Shown here: positions 43,361 to 52,990 of the stretch, piece by piece
Position numbering within the stretch: the first letter of the stretch is position 1
How the letters are laid out: each line of letters starts with the position of its first letter
NCBI GenBank assembly: GCA_025938935.1
Contig: JAPCWB010000001.1
Coordinates: 2,046,001 to 2,110,000 of the forward strand
Length of the DNA: 64,000 nucleotides
Direction of reading: 5' to 3'
From: Novosphingobium sp. MW5
GTDB lineage: Bacteria > Pseudomonadota > Alphaproteobacteria > Sphingomonadales > Sphingomonadaceae
Notes under the pieces: generated by a model
The model's input: the letters and a program-made list of their open reading frames with translations, nothing else
The model's database searches: none
What the model was told of the DNA's origin: nothing
Program-made: the position numbers and the translations under genes

Positions 43361-44391
43361 ACGACATGACCCCCTTCCAGACCACCCTCAAGGATTGGGA
43401 ATCGGACCAGGAAGTCCGCTGGTGCCCGGGCTGCGGGGACTATGCGATCCTCAAGGCGGTGCAGCGCACGCTGCCGGAAATCGGCGCGAACCCGGCTAAT
43501 ACCGTGTTCGTCTCCGGCATCGGCTGCTCGAGCCGCTTCCCCTATTACATGTCGTCTTACGGCTTCCACACGATCCACGGCCGCGCCCCGGCGTTTGCCA
43601 CGGGGATCAAGCTTGCCAATCCCGACCTCGACATCTGGCTGGTGACCGGCGACGGCGACGGCATGTCGATCGGCGGCAACCACACGATGCACATGATCCG
43701 GCGCAACCTGAACTGCCAGATCATGCTGTTCAACAACGAGATTTACGGCCTGACCAAGGGCCAGTACTCGCCGACCAGCCGCGAAGGCACGACGAGCCCG
43801 ACCACGCCGGGCGGCTCGGTTGACCGGCCGGCGCTGCCCTGCGCCTTCGCGCTCGGTGCCGGTGCCCGCTTCGTGGCGCGTGGGTTCGACGTGTCGAAGA
43901 ACCTGCCCGAAGTGCTCAAGGCGGCCCATGCCCACAAGGGCGCGGCCTTTGTCGAGATCTTCCAGAACTGCATCGTCTACAACAAGGACCGCTTCGAAGA
44001 CTTCGCCGCCCCCAAGGGTGCCGAAGCCCGCCAGCTCTGGCTGAAGAACGGCGAGCCCATGCTGTTCAACGGCGGTACGCAGGGCATTGCGCTCGATGCC
44101 GAGAAGCTAACGCTCAAGGTGGTCGATGTCGTCGATGGGGACTGGCAGGCCGCAGGCGTGATTGTCCATGACGTCACCAACCGCTCGGTCGCGCATATGC
44201 TGGTCGAGCTGCCCTTCGGTGCCTTCCCGATGGCGCTCGGGGTGATCTACGACGATCCGCGGCCGACCTACGAGACCGCCGTGCTGGAACAGGACGCGCG
44301 CATGAACGAGGGCAAGAGCGCCAACCTCGCCAAGCTGCTGGCGAAGGGACAGACCTGGACGGTGGAAGCGACCGGGCCGGACCTCTTTTAG
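43357..44391 (+). CDS. korB: 2-oxoacid:ferredoxin oxidoreductase subunit beta, KorB type
   Basis: 344-residue thiamine-diphosphate subunit. Seen: 'VRWCPGCGDYAILKAV' (Cys pair of the iron-sulfur/TPP region), 'GIGCSSRFPYYMSSYGFHTIHGRA' (split; third Cys), and 'VTGDGDGMSIGGNH' with 'NNEIYGLTKGQYSPTS' (TPP-Mg site). With KorA it makes succinyl-CoA from 2-oxoglutarate with ferredoxin as acceptor; other 2-oxoacids are possible. ATG overlaps the stop of the orphan membrane gene. Confidence 0.94.
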   Translation: MNDMTPFQTTLKDWESDQEVRWCPGCGDYAILKAVQRTLPEIGANPANTVFVSGIGCSSRFPYYMSSYGFHTIHGRAPAFATGIKLANPDLDIWLVTGDGDGMSIGGNHTMHMIRRNLNCQIMLFNNEIYGLTKGQYSPTSREGTTSPTTPGGSVDRPALPCAFALGAGARFVARGFDVSKNLPEVLKAAHAHKGAAFVEIFQNCIVYNKDRFEDFAAPKGAEARQLWLKNGEPMLFNGGTQGIALDAEKLTLKVVDVVDGDWQAAGVIVHDVTNRSVAHMLVELPFGAFPMALGVIYDDPRPTYETAVLEQDARMNEGKSANLAKLLAKGQTWTVEATGPDLF

Positions 44392-44408
44392 GGAACAGCG
44401 TCAGGCGT

Positions 44409-45134
44409 CTAAGGGACTGCCTCGGCCAGGGCCTTGGCCGGCCGGTAAAATGCCGCCTCGGCCAGGAAGGCCCAGCCGGCACCGCCCAGCCATCCGGCGA
44501 TGACATCGCTCGGGTAATGGACGCCGAGCAGAACCCGGCTGAAGGCGACCAGTATCGATAGCACCATGGCGCTGCCAATCAGCGTCCAGCGCACCCGCCG
44601 CCGCACGCTGTAGGTTGCGAAGGCAAGGGCTATGGCGATAAAGCCCAGCGCCGAGTTGAAGCTGTGCCCGCTGGGGAAGCTCATTCCGGCGGCGTCTGTC
44701 AGGTGCGGGACAAGGTTCGGGCGGGGGCGGCCGACCAGTTCCTTGATGGTGAGTTCCACCACCAGTCCGGTCAGGATGGTCACCGCCATCAGCACCGCCT
44801 CGCGCCGCAGCCGCAGGAAGAACAGGGCCGTGAAAGCCGCTATGCTGACGATCGTGCGTAGCACAACTCCGCCCAAAGCCGTTGTGTCCCGCACGGCCTC
44901 GGCCCATGCGGTAGAGCCCATCAGGGCGAGGTCGCCGTTGCGGCGGAAGAGCCGCAGGCCGGCATCGTCGAAGGCTCCCGTCCGGCCTGAATGCACGAGC
45001 CACGTAATCAGCGCAAAGCCGATCCAGCAGGCCGCGCCAGCGAGCGCCGCATGACGCGGATCGATCTGCCAGCCGCGACGGGGCAGGACTACAGTCTCGG
45101 CGGGAAGCGGCGTGTCCATGACGGCATAAGGCAT
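44409..45134 (-). CDS. PAP2-family membrane phosphatase
   Basis: About 241 residues, six membrane helices. The three phosphatase motifs are complete: 'KELVGRPRPN' (KxxxxxxRP), 'PSGHS', and 'SRVLLGVHYPSDV' (SRx5HxxxD). Such enzymes dephosphorylate lipid phosphates (undecaprenyl pyrophosphate, phosphatidic acid or phosphatidylglycerol phosphate) on the periplasmic side. ATG 45134 is chosen; ATG 45119 is a close alternative, and an open frame further upstream overlaps the divergent neighbour. Convergent with korB. Confidence 0.87.
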   Translation of the reverse strand: MPYAVMDTPLPAETVVLPRRGWQIDPRHAALAGAACWIGFALITWLVHSGRTGAFDDAGLRLFRRNGDLALMGSTAWAEAVRDTTALGGVVLRTIVSIAAFTALFFLRLRREAVLMAVTILTGLVVELTIKELVGRPRPNLVPHLTDAAGMSFPSGHSFNSALGFIAIALAFATYSVRRRVRWTLIGSAMVLSILVAFSRVLLGVHYPSDVIAGWLGGAGWAFLAEAAFYRPAKALAEAVP

Positions 45135-45183
45135 TGGTTCGCCAAAGGTTGCAAGGCCGCGGCTTTGTTGCCACCCATGCGGC

Positions 45184-46110
45184 ATGGACAACCTCACCCA
45201 TTCGCTGATCGGCGCCGCACTCGGGCAGGCGGGGCTGAAGCGCAAGACCGGCCTTGCCATGCCCGCGCTGATCATCGCGGCGAACCTGCCGGATATTGAT
45301 GCGCCTTGCGCGATCTACGGCGTCGAATCGCTGTCGATGCGGCGGGGCATCACGCATGGGCCGATTGCGCTGCTGGTGCTGCCGCTTGTGCTGGCGGGGC
45401 TGCTGATCGCCTTCGACCGCTGGCAGGCAAGGCGGACCAAGCGGCCGGAGGGACGGTTGCCGGTCCATGCCGGGTGGCTGGTGGCGCTGTGCTACATCGG
45501 CACCTTCACGCACCCGCTATTCGACTGGTTCAACAATTACGGTATCCGCTTGCTTGAGCCGTTTTCCAGCCAATGGTTTTACGGCGACACGCTGTTCATT
45601 GTCGATCCGTGGATCATTGCGATGCTGGGTTTTGGCGTCTGGCGTTCGCTGCGGCGTGAAAGAAAAGGCGCGGAAAGCTGGGCGCGACCGGCAAGGCTGG
45701 GAATTGCTGGCGTCCTTGCCTTCGTCGCCGCCAACATCGGCATCAGCCGGTTTGCTGCGGACAAGGCAAGCCTGTCTGAGCCCTATCCAGAGATAACAGT
45801 CGCTAACGCAGTACCCGCTCAGTTTTGGCGGAAGCAGATATTGTGGCGATCCGGCGATAGTTATGGAGCTTACGGATGGAGTCTGTTCTGGTCTCAAAAG
45901 GTTTTGCCTGAAACCGGCCAGACGAACATGTCCGACCCCCGCATCGCCGAATGGGCGAAGAACGACCCCAAGGCCCAGGCTTTCCTGTTCTGGAGCCGGA
46001 TGCCCGTGGCCGAGCTCCATGACGACTACATCATCCTCCGCGACCAGCGCATCATGGATCGGCGTATGGACCGTCAGTTCAGCGTAACCTTGCGAAAGCC
46101 CAAGCCATGA
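45184..46110 (+). CDS. Membrane-bound metal-dependent hydrolase, DUF457/YdjM-like
   Basis: 308 residues, N-terminal 'MDNLTHSLIGAALGQAGL' being the family signature, followed by 'IIAANLPDIDAPCAIYG' and 'RRGITHGPIALLVLPLVLAG'. His/Asp residues in 'LTHS', 'NLPDID', 'GITHG' and 'FTHPLFDWFNNYG' match the presumed metal site. Four or five membrane helices in the first 200 residues; the last third is soluble. Function is unknown (some relatives are LexA-regulated). The final ATGA overlaps the photolyase start. The stretch at about 45770-45900 is more AT-rich than the rest. Confidence 0.85.
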   Translation: MDNLTHSLIGAALGQAGLKRKTGLAMPALIIAANLPDIDAPCAIYGVESLSMRRGITHGPIALLVLPLVLAGLLIAFDRWQARRTKRPEGRLPVHAGWLVALCYIGTFTHPLFDWFNNYGIRLLEPFSSQWFYGDTLFIVDPWIIAMLGFGVWRSLRRERKGAESWARPARLGIAGVLAFVAANIGISRFAADKASLSEPYPEITVANAVPAQFWRKQILWRSGDSYGAYGWSLFWSQKVLPETGQTNMSDPRIAEWAKNDPKAQAFLFWSRMPVAELHDDYIILRDQRIMDRRMDRQFSVTLRKPKP

Positions 46111-47474
46111 CCGCCCCCGTAATCGTCTGGCTGCGCCGCGACCTTCGCCTTGCCGATCAGGGCGCCTTCCATGCCGCTGCAGGAAGCGGCGCGCCGGTGA
46201 TCCCGCTTTACGTGCTGGATGACGGGACTCCGAAACACCGCAAGATGGGCGGGTCATCGCGCTGGTGGCTGCACCATTCGCTCACCAGCCTTGATGCGGA
46301 CCTGCGCAAGCTGGGGTCGCGGTTGATCCTGCGGCGCGGCGTCAGCGCCGAAGTGCTGGCAGACCTCGCGAAAGAGGTCGGCGCGCGCGAAGTCCACGCG
46401 CTGCACCACTACGAACCGTGGTGGCGCAATGCCGAGCGGGCCGTGGCGAAGTCGCTCGACCTGCATCTCCATCACGGCAACTACCTCGCCCCGCCGGGAT
46501 CGGTGCTGACCGGGGGAGGGACTCCCTACAAGATCTACACCCCGTTCTGGCGCGCGCTGAGCGAGACAATGCCGCCGCCGGAGCCGCTTCCCGCGCCCGC
46601 CCGGCTGACCGCGCCGGAGAGCTGGCCCAAGTCGGATGATCTGGCCGACTGGGGCCTGCTTCCGACCAAGCCCGACTGGTCCGAAGGCTTCGGCAAGGAA
46701 TGGACTCCGGGAGAGGCCGGCGCGCACGAGCGGCTGGAGGATTTCGCTGAGCAAGTCTCCGGCTATTCCGACCGCCGTAACCTGCCTTCGGTCGAGGGAA
46801 CATCGCGCCTGTCACCGCACCTGCATTTCGGGGAAATCTCGCCTGCCGCCGTGTGGCACGGTATTTCGGCGCGCAGCAGCGGGGCCAAGACGTTTCTAGG
46901 CGAGATCGGCTGGCGCGACTATGCGCAGAACGTGATCTGCCAGTTCCCGGACTATGGCGCGCGGTCCTACAAGGAAGAGTACAACAGCTTCGCCTGGCGT
47001 ACGGGCATGGAAGCCGAGGCCGACCTCAAGGCATGGCAGCAGGGCCGCACCGGCTACCCGATCGTGGATGCCGGTATGCGCCAGCTCTGGGCCACCGGCT
47101 GGATGCACAACCGCGTGCGGATGATCGCCGCCAGCTTCCTGATCAAGCATCTGCTGATCGACTGGCGGCGCGGTGAGGAGTGGTTCTGGGATACGCTGGT
47201 CGATGCCGACTATGCGCAGAACTCGGTCAACTGGCAGTGGTCGGCGGGGAGCGGGGTGGACGCCAACATGTTCGTCCGCATCATGGCCCCGCTGACGCAG
47301 AGCGCGAAGTTCGATGCCGCGGCTTACATCCGCGAATGGGTGCCCGAGCTGTCAAAGCTGCGGGACGACGTGATCCACGGTCCCACGGTGCGACCCTCTG
47401 GTTATCCAGATCGGATCGTGGACCACGCCTTTGCCCGGAGCCGGGCCTTGGAGGCTTACAGGATGGGACGGTAA
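46107..47474 (+). CDS. phrB: Deoxyribodipyrimidine photolyase (cryptochrome/photolyase family)
   Basis: 455 residues. Repairs cyclobutane pyrimidine dimers with blue light and FADH-. Seen: 'VIVWLRRDLRLADQGAF' (antenna domain), 'GTSRLSPHLHFGEISPAAVWHG', 'TGYPIVDAGMRQLWATGWMHNRVRMIAASFLIKHLLIDWRRGEEWFWD' (split; FAD-binding core with the Trp chain) and 'NSVNWQWSAGSG'. The length fits class I CPD photolyase. Overlaps the DUF457 gene by 4 bases. Confidence 0.95.
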   Translation: MTAPVIVWLRRDLRLADQGAFHAAAGSGAPVIPLYVLDDGTPKHRKMGGSSRWWLHHSLTSLDADLRKLGSRLILRRGVSAEVLADLAKEVGAREVHALHHYEPWWRNAERAVAKSLDLHLHHGNYLAPPGSVLTGGGTPYKIYTPFWRALSETMPPPEPLPAPARLTAPESWPKSDDLADWGLLPTKPDWSEGFGKEWTPGEAGAHERLEDFAEQVSGYSDRRNLPSVEGTSRLSPHLHFGEISPAAVWHGISARSSGAKTFLGEIGWRDYAQNVICQFPDYGARSYKEEYNSFAWRTGMEAEADLKAWQQGRTGYPIVDAGMRQLWATGWMHNRVRMIAASFLIKHLLIDWRRGEEWFWDTLVDADYAQNSVNWQWSAGSGVDANMFVRIMAPLTQSAKFDAAAYIREWVPELSKLRDDVIHGPTVRPSGYPDRIVDHAFARSRALEAYRMGR

Positions 47475-47812
47475 ACCGAATCCCCGCGCCAGCGGGCGAG
47501 GATGTTGTCGTGAACGATCGGGCTGAGCAGGTTCTCAAAGGCGCAGCCGGCCAGGCTGTTGTCCCACCACACGACCTGCGCGGGAAGGGCTTCAAGACCG
47601 GGCAGGGTCAGCCAGCAGACTGAGCCGGGATGCAGGCGGTTGATCGCCGAGCAGCAGAAGCCGCCGAGCGAAAGGTCATGCACGACCGTGGTGAAGCTGC
47701 GCATGCCCGAGGCGCGGAAGCTGCCCGGGATCTGGATGCGCGTGCGCGGCGCGCAGCGATCTTCCTGCGCGGCGATGTGATAACGGTCGGGTGCGAGATA
47801 ATCGGTTGCCAT
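47456..47812 (-). CDS. PilZ-domain protein (putative c-di-GMP receptor)
   Basis: 118 residues, essentially a single PilZ domain. The two c-di-GMP motifs are present: Arg-x3-Arg in 'DRCAPRTR' (about residues 18-22) and 'DLSLGG' (D/N-x-S-x-x-G, about 46-51). 'NSLAGCAFENLLSPIVHDNIL' is the usual C-terminal part. Probably relays c-di-GMP level, and the EAL protein at 29-30 kb is the only other c-di-GMP gene in the window. The 3' end overlaps the end of phrB by 19 bases (convergent). Confidence 0.87.
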   Translation of the reverse strand: MATDYLAPDRYHIAAQEDRCAPRTRIQIPGSFRASGMRSFTTVVHDLSLGGFCCSAINRLHPGSVCWLTLPGLEALPAQVVWWDNSLAGCAFENLLSPIVHDNILARWRGDSVYRPIL

Positions 47813-47928
47813 GTCTGCCTGCTCCGTCTGGTAACGCCCCCGGACCTTCCCGTGGCCAAGGAGCTACAAGCGAACGCGACCCCATGCGAACGCTACAGGC
47901 ATTATCCGCTATCGCGGTTGCGGGGAGT

Positions 47929-48648
47929 TTATGAAGCAGTGTTAACGGATTCGCGGGTTCCGGTGGCAAATTGTTTACCAACCAGGTCAACCACGCGTTC
48001 AGCAACAACCTCTGGCAGCTTGACCGTGTTGGGGTCCTCTCCCGGATAGGCCTTGGCCCGCATCGCCGTACGGGTTGCGCCCGGATCGAGGATTGCGACG
48101 CGTATCTTGCTGATATTCTTTACTTCTTCAGCGTAGCACTGAAGCAGGACTTCGAAGGCGGCCTTGCTGGCGGCATATGCTCCCCAGAAGGCGCGGGGCT
48201 TCGTCGCGACGCTTGACGTGACGGCAACCACGCGGGCGTCCTTGCTCGCCTTGAGCATCGGGTCGAAGGCGGCAAGCAGCGCCTGCTGGGCCAGGACGTT
48301 GGTCGTTAACGCCTTGTTGAATCCAGACGATTCGATCTGCGTGACGGCCATCAGGGTAGGCAGGATAGCAGCGTTGAGGACGAGGATGTCGAGCGCGTCC
48401 CACCGGCCGCGCAGCGCCGTGGCGAGGCGGGCAATGCCGTCCGCCTCGGTCAGGTCGACGGGCGCGATGGTCGCCTTGCCGCCCGCGGCGAAAATGCGCT
48501 CCTCGACCGCTTCCAAAGCCTTGGTGTCGCGGCCCGTAAGAATGACGTGTGCACCGGCCGCGGCGAGAGCCTCAGCCGTGGCCGCACCGATACCCCGGCT
48601 CGAACCGGTGACCAGCGCCAGCTGGCCGTCAAACGGACGTTCGCTCAT
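47929..48648 (-). CDS. SDR family NAD(P)-dependent oxidoreductase
   Basis: 239 residues. Seen: cofactor motif 'LVTGSSRGIGAATAEAL', 'LVLNAAIL' (NAG variant), 'TSSVATKPRAFWGAYAASKAAFEVLL' (split; Ser, Tyr-x3-Lys) and 'ILDPGATRTAMR'. The last motif (PG-T-M) resembles YciK-like or rhamnolipid-type SDRs; the substrate is unknown. Starts 13 bp after purF on the same strand, so probably co-transcribed with it. ATG 48648 fits the normal N-terminus; an upstream in-frame start at 48675 overlaps purF. Confidence 0.88.
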   Translation of the reverse strand: MSERPFDGQLALVTGSSRGIGAATAEALAAAGAHVILTGRDTKALEAVEERIFAAGGKATIAPVDLTEADGIARLATALRGRWDALDILVLNAAILPTLMAVTQIESSGFNKALTTNVLAQQALLAAFDPMLKASKDARVVAVTSSVATKPRAFWGAYAASKAAFEVLLQCYAEEVKNISKIRVAILDPGATRTAMRAKAYPGEDPNTVKLPEVVAERVVDLVGKQFATGTRESVNTAS

Positions 48649-48661
48649 GGACGGGCGCTCA

Positions 48662-50128
48662 TCAAACCGCGTCAACCGCCAGCGAAAGCTGATCGGGCGA
48701 TTCCTTCTCGGCCAGGTCGGTCAGGCGGGTCGGGTAATCGCCGGTGAAGCAGGCATCGCAGTATTTCGGGCAGCCTGCATCGCGCTTGGGCTGTCCGACA
48801 GCCCGGTAAAGCCCGTCGATCGAGACGAAGCCAAGGCTGTCGGCATGGATGAATTCCGCCATGCCTTGGATGTCCATCCGCGCGGCGAGCAGCTTGTGCC
48901 GTTCGGGCGTGTCGACGCCGTAGAAGCACGAATTGTTGGTCGGCGGGCTGGCAACGCGCATGTGCACTTCGGCCGCGCCGGCATCGCGCATCATCTGCAC
49001 GATCTTCAGGCTGGTAGTGCCGCGCACAATCGAATCGTCGATCAGTACGATACGCTTGCCCGCAACCAGCGCGCGGTTGGCGTTGTGCTTGCGCTTCACA
49101 TCGGCATGACGCGCGCCGTCTTCCGGCTGGATGAACGTGCGCCCGACATAGTGCGAGCGGATGATGCCCAGCTCGAAGGGAATGCCCGATTGCTGCGCGT
49201 AACCGATGGCGGCTGGCACGCCGCTATCCGGCACAGGAATCACGAGGTCGGCATCGGCCGGGGCTTCCTTGGCCAGTTCGACGCCGATTTGCTTGCGCAC
49301 TTCATAGACCGATCGGCCTTCGCTGACCGAATCCGGTCGGCTGAAATAGACGTGCTCGAAAATGCAGGGGCGCGAAGGGTGTTCGCCGAAGGGGCGGTGG
49401 CTGGTGATCCGGCCATCGGTGCGAACCTCGACGATTTCGCCGGGTTCGACTTCACGAACAAAATCCGCGCCGACCACATCAAGCGCAACCGTCTCGCTGG
49501 CGAAGATCGTCGCATCGCCCATCTTGCCCATGACCAGCGGGCGGATGCCCAGCGGATCGCGGCAGGCCACCATGCGCTTGGGCGTGGTGCAGATCAGCGA
49601 ATAGGCGCCTTCGACCATGCGCAGGGCATCGACGAACTTGTCGAGCAAGGTGGGGTAACGGCTGGTGGCGATGAGGTGGATAATCACCTCGGTATCCGAG
49701 GTCGACTGGAAGATCGAACCCTTGCTCACCAGTTCGCGCTTCAGCGCCATGGCATTGGAAATGTTGCCATTGTGCGCGATGGAAAAGGCCCCGCGGGCAA
49801 GGTCCGCGTGGAGCGGCTGGACATTGCGCAGGCCACGGCCTCCCGTCGTCGAATAGCGCACGTGGCCCGATGCCATGGTGCCGGGCAGTTCGGCGAACAT
49901 GGCCGGGCCGGAGAACACCTGCGCCACATGGCCGATGCCGCGCCGCGCGTAGAAATCCACGCCGTCTACGCTGACGATGCCGCAGGCTTCCTGCCCGCGA
50001 TGTTGCAGGGCATGGAGCCCCAGCGCCGTGATCGAGGCTGCGTCCTTGGCGCCGATAACGCCGAAAATGCCGCATTCCTCCCGCAGTTTGTCGCCATCTG
50101 CGTCAAGAAAGGGATGTGTCAGGTTCAT
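48662..50128 (-). CDS. purF: Amidophosphoribosyltransferase
   Basis: Makes phosphoribosylamine from PRPP and glutamine, first step of purine synthesis. 488 residues from ATG 50128 (GTG 50140 also in frame). The glutaminase nucleophile is Cys19 in 'LREECGIFGVIGAKD', so an 18-residue propeptide is cleaved. PRPP loop 'IVLIDDSIVRGTTSLKIV'. The C-terminal 'CPKYCDACFTGDYP' matches the iron-sulfur ligand region of the Bacillus-type enzyme rather than the E. coli type. Confidence 0.96.
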   Translation of the reverse strand: MNLTHPFLDADGDKLREECGIFGVIGAKDAASITALGLHALQHRGQEACGIVSVDGVDFYARRGIGHVAQVFSGPAMFAELPGTMASGHVRYSTTGGRGLRNVQPLHADLARGAFSIAHNGNISNAMALKRELVSKGSIFQSTSDTEVIIHLIATSRYPTLLDKFVDALRMVEGAYSLICTTPKRMVACRDPLGIRPLVMGKMGDATIFASETVALDVVGADFVREVEPGEIVEVRTDGRITSHRPFGEHPSRPCIFEHVYFSRPDSVSEGRSVYEVRKQIGVELAKEAPADADLVIPVPDSGVPAAIGYAQQSGIPFELGIIRSHYVGRTFIQPEDGARHADVKRKHNANRALVAGKRIVLIDDSIVRGTTSLKIVQMMRDAGAAEVHMRVASPPTNNSCFYGVDTPERHKLLAARMDIQGMAEFIHADSLGFVSIDGLYRAVGQPKRDAGCPKYCDACFTGDYPTRLTDLAEKESPDQLSLAVDAV

Positions 50129-50202
50129 GGGGATTCGCACCGGCCTTGGTTGGCCGCGCTTTGGCCCCCTTGCCGGGGAAAGGCAAGGGCCGCGTTACGC
50201 TA

Positions 50203-50464
50203 ATACCAACCTGCACTGGTCCTGAGCCATGAGGACGGTTTTTGGGGGCTCTCGGCAAGGAGCGCGCGAAGGGGCGATGTGGTGCATCGTCCCAAGCGCG
50301 CGACGCTGTCCGAGGGCCTCCACAAACCGCCTTCGGTTGCCATTTCCCGTCCCCGGACATCGTCGCGGCCTCGACACGATGAACCACATCGTGCCTTCGT
50401 CCACTCCTTGCCAGGGAACGGGAAATGGCAATCCTCATGGGTCAGGACCAGTGCAGGTTGGTAT
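50203..50464. repeat. Inverted-repeat element in a gene-free gap (MITE-like or structured RNA)
   Basis: Fills the 367-bp gap between purF and the lolC/E gene. Outer arms 50203-50235 and 50432-50464 are 33-bp inverted repeats with one mismatch (ATACCAACCTGCACTGGTCC... on the left). Inside, TTGCCATTTCCCGT (50337-50350) pairs perfectly with 50418-50431, immediately beside the right arm, and GGCAAGGAG (50254-50262) pairs with CTCCTTGCC (50404-50412). Local hairpins are also present (GGGGCGATG/CATCGTCCC near 50270-50293; CACGATG/CATCGTG near 50375-50392). No convincing protein is encoded. It may be a miniature transposable element or a folded RNA. The direct flanks show no clear target duplication. 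Confidence 0.7.
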
Positions 50465-50495
50465 AACCATTGCCCTGTGCGGGGGAGCGCCCTAA

Positions 50496-51773
50496 ATGCC
50501 GGACACGCCGCCGAAAAGGATTTCCCCACTCTTGCTGCTTTCCCCCTTCGAATGGATGATCGCCAAGCGATACATGCTGCCCGGCAAGGGCGAACGCATG
50601 ATCGCGCTGGTGGCCTCGATCGGCGTCATCGTCGTCATGCTCTCGGTTGCGCTGCTGGTCGTGGTGATGAGCGTGATGAACGGCTTTCGCGCCGAACTGA
50701 TCGACAAGATCGTCGGTCTCAACGGCCATGCCATCGTCCAGGCCTATGGCGGGCGGCTGGAAAACTGGCAGGATATCCTGAAGCAGGTGAAGGCAACCAA
50801 GGGCGTGACCGAGGCTTCGCCCCTGATCGAGCAGCCCTTGCTGACCACGTTCAACGGCCGGGTCGAGGCGATCCTGCTGCGCGGCAATACGCAAGAGGAC
50901 ATTGCCAAGATCAAGCCGAAGGTCGTCGATGGCGACCTTTCCGGCCTCGTCCCTGAGGCGGGCAATGTCGCGATCGGTTCGCGGCTGGCTGAGAATCTTG
51001 GCGCGCGGGTGGGCGATACGATCACGATCATCAACCCGCAGGGTCGCTCCACACCCTTCGGCACCGTCCCGCGCGAGATTGCCTACAAGGTCGATGCCAT
51101 CTTCGAGATTGGCATCTATGACTATGATGAGCGGTTCGTCGTCATGCCAATGCAGGACGCGCAGACGCTGCTGCTGACGGGCGATTCCATCGGGATCATC
51201 GAGGTGAAGACCGAAGACGCTGACACCGCGGCCGAAACCTTGGCGCCCATTGCCGCGAAACTGGAGGGGCAGGCGGTCGTTTCCGACTGGAAGACAATCA
51301 ATTCCGGCCTGTTCGAAGCGCTTCAGGTTGAGCGTGTCGCCATGTTCTTCGCACTATCGCTGATCGTGCTGGTGGCGGCGTTCAATATCCTCTCGTCACT
51401 GGCCATGATGGTCCACACCAAGTCGCGCGACATTGCGATCATGCGCACCATGGGCGCTACGCGGAAGTCGATGCTGCGCACCTTCGTCACGGCAGGAACG
51501 GCGGTCGGCACGGCGGGGACACTCGCTGGCCTTGCTGTCGGTTTCCTCATCCTGATCTTCCGCCAGCCGATCGTCCACGGCATCGAGCTGCTGACCGGCC
51601 AATCGCTGTGGGACCCGAAGATCCGCTTCCTCACCGAACTGCCCGCGCGCACCGATCCCTTCGAGGTGCTGGCGATCACCGGGCTCGCCATCGGGCTGAG
51701 CTTCCTGGCCACGCTTTACCCTGCTTACCGCGCGTCGAGCACCGATCCCGTGCAGGTCCTGCGCTATGAGTAG
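50496..51773 (+). CDS. lolC: Lipoprotein-releasing ABC transporter permease LolC/E
   Basis: 425 residues: N-terminal helix (about 40-65, '[27 protein letters not shown]' split), a periplasmic MacB-like domain, and three C-terminal helices. '[23 protein letters not shown]' and '[25 protein letters not shown]' are typical of LolC/LolE. With LolD it extracts mature lipoproteins from the inner membrane. A single permease gene is present, as in many alphaproteobacteria (LolF-like homodimer type). Confidence 0.92.
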   Translation: MPDTPPKRISPLLLLSPFEWMIAKRYMLPGKGERMIALVASIGVIVVMLSVALLVVVMSVMNGFRAELIDKIVGLNGHAIVQAYGGRLENWQDILKQVKATKGVTEASPLIEQPLLTTFNGRVEAILLRGNTQEDIAKIKPKVVDGDLSGLVPEAGNVAIGSRLAENLGARVGDTITIINPQGRSTPFGTVPREIAYKVDAIFEIGIYDYDERFVVMPMQDAQTLLLTGDSIGIIEVKTEDADTAAETLAPIAAKLEGQAVVSDWKTINSGLFEALQVERVAMFFALSLIVLVAAFNILSSLAMMVHTKSRDIAIMRTMGATRKSMLRTFVTAGTAVGTAGTLAGLAVGFLILIFRQPIVHGIELLTGQSLWDPKIRFLTELPARTDPFEVLAITGLAIGLSFLATLYPAYRASSTDPVQVLRYE

Positions 51774-52440
51774 TCCGGTCGTCAAACTGGAAGGGCTGAC
51801 CCGCAGCTTCGAACAGGGCGGCGTGCGCATCGACGTGCTGCGCGGCGTCGACCTCGAAGTGCGTCCCGGAGAGATCGTCGCGCTGCTGGGGCCTTCCGGT
51901 TCGGGCAAATCGACCATGCTCCGGGCCATCGGCCTGCTCGAAGGCGGCTTTGGCGGAAAGATCATGATCGCCGGGCAGGATGCGTCCAGTCTCGATGGCG
52001 ATGAACGCACGACTGTCCGCCGCGAGCACATTGGCTTCGTTTATCAGTTCCATCACCTGTTGGCGGATTTCTCCGCGCTGGAAAATGTGGTCATCCCGCA
52101 GATGATCGCCGGCGTTCCCCGCGCTGATTGCGATGCACGGGCGCGCGAATTGCTGGGCGTGCTGGGGCTGGGTGAGCGGCTCGATCACCGGCCCAGCAAG
52201 CTGTCCGGCGGCGAACAGCAGCGCGTCGCCGTCGCCCGCGCGCTTGCCAACAAGCCGGCGCTGGTGCTGGCTGACGAACCCACCGGTAACCTTGACGAGG
52301 GCACGGCTGACAAGGTGCTCAGCGAATTCATCAAGCTGGTCCGCGAAAATGGCAGCGCGGCGGTGGTGGCGACGCATAACGAACGGCTGGCCTATGCCAT
52401 GGACCGCGTGGTCCGCCTGCATGACGGGGTGCTCGAATGA
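51766..52440 (+). CDS. lolD: Lipoprotein-releasing ABC transporter ATP-binding protein LolD
   Basis: 224-residue ABC ATPase. Seen: Walker A '[17 protein letters not shown]', Q-loop '[17 protein letters not shown]', signature '[16 protein letters not shown]', Walker B '[12 protein letters not shown]', H-loop '[10 protein letters not shown]'. Overlaps the permease gene by 8 bases and the glutathione peroxidase gene by 4, indicating a coupled operon. Confidence 0.95.
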   Translation: MSSPVVKLEGLTRSFEQGGVRIDVLRGVDLEVRPGEIVALLGPSGSGKSTMLRAIGLLEGGFGGKIMIAGQDASSLDGDERTTVRREHIGFVYQFHHLLADFSALENVVIPQMIAGVPRADCDARARELLGVLGLGERLDHRPSKLSGGEQQRVAVARALANKPALVLADEPTGNLDEGTADKVLSEFIKLVRENGSAAVVATHNERLAYAMDRVVRLHDGVLE

Positions 52441-52916
52441 CGACAATCGCCGATTTCACCGCCACAAAGCCGAATGGCGAGACGATCAGTCTGGCTGACA
52501 AGCTTGGCAAGGTTCTGCTCGTGGTGAATACCGCCAGCAAATGCGGCTTTACCCCGCAGTATGACGGGCTGGAAGCTCTATGGCGCAAGTACGGGGAGCG
52601 CGGGTTTGAGGTTGTCGCCTTTCCCTGCAACCAGTTTGGCGGGCAGGAACCCGGCTCGGCGGAAGAGATCGACCAGTTCTGCAAGGTCAACTTCGGCCTC
52701 AGCTTCCCGCTGATGGGCAAGGTAGAGGTCAACGGCCCGGGAGAGACGCCGTTGTACCACTGGCTGAAGCAGGAAGCGCCCGGCCTGTTCGGGACAAAGA
52801 AGATTAAGTGGAACTTCACCAAGTTCCTGATCGGCCGCGACGGCAAGGTGGTGCGCCGCTATGCCCCGACCGCCAAGCCCGAGGCGATTGCGGCTGATAT
52901 CGAGGCGCTGCTCTGA
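52437..52916 (+). CDS. Glutathione peroxidase family protein
   Basis: 159-residue Cys-type peroxidase: Cys36 in '[18 protein letters not shown]', Gln/Trp partners in '[13 protein letters not shown]' and '[19 protein letters not shown]'. Reduces hydroperoxides with thioredoxin or glutathione. The first residues '[15 protein letters not shown]' are normal for the family, so no signal peptide. It is the last gene of the lol operon by overlap, though a functional link is not evident. Confidence 0.93.
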   Translation: MTTIADFTATKPNGETISLADKLGKVLLVVNTASKCGFTPQYDGLEALWRKYGERGFEVVAFPCNQFGGQEPGSAEEIDQFCKVNFGLSFPLMGKVEVNGPGETPLYHWLKQEAPGLFGTKKIKWNFTKFLIGRDGKVVRRYAPTAKPEAIAADIEALL

Positions 52917-52990
52917 TCGCTTCGTCCGGTTTTCCCCAAGACCGGCGCGGCAGCCCTTGAACCCGGCGCGCTGCCGCCCATAGTGGCGTG

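Noticed and set aside
50229..50956. Open frames inside the inverted-repeat gap and running into the lolC/E gene
   Set aside because: They follow the palindromic arms on both strands, lack a ribosome-binding site and conserved features, and overlap the real permease frame.
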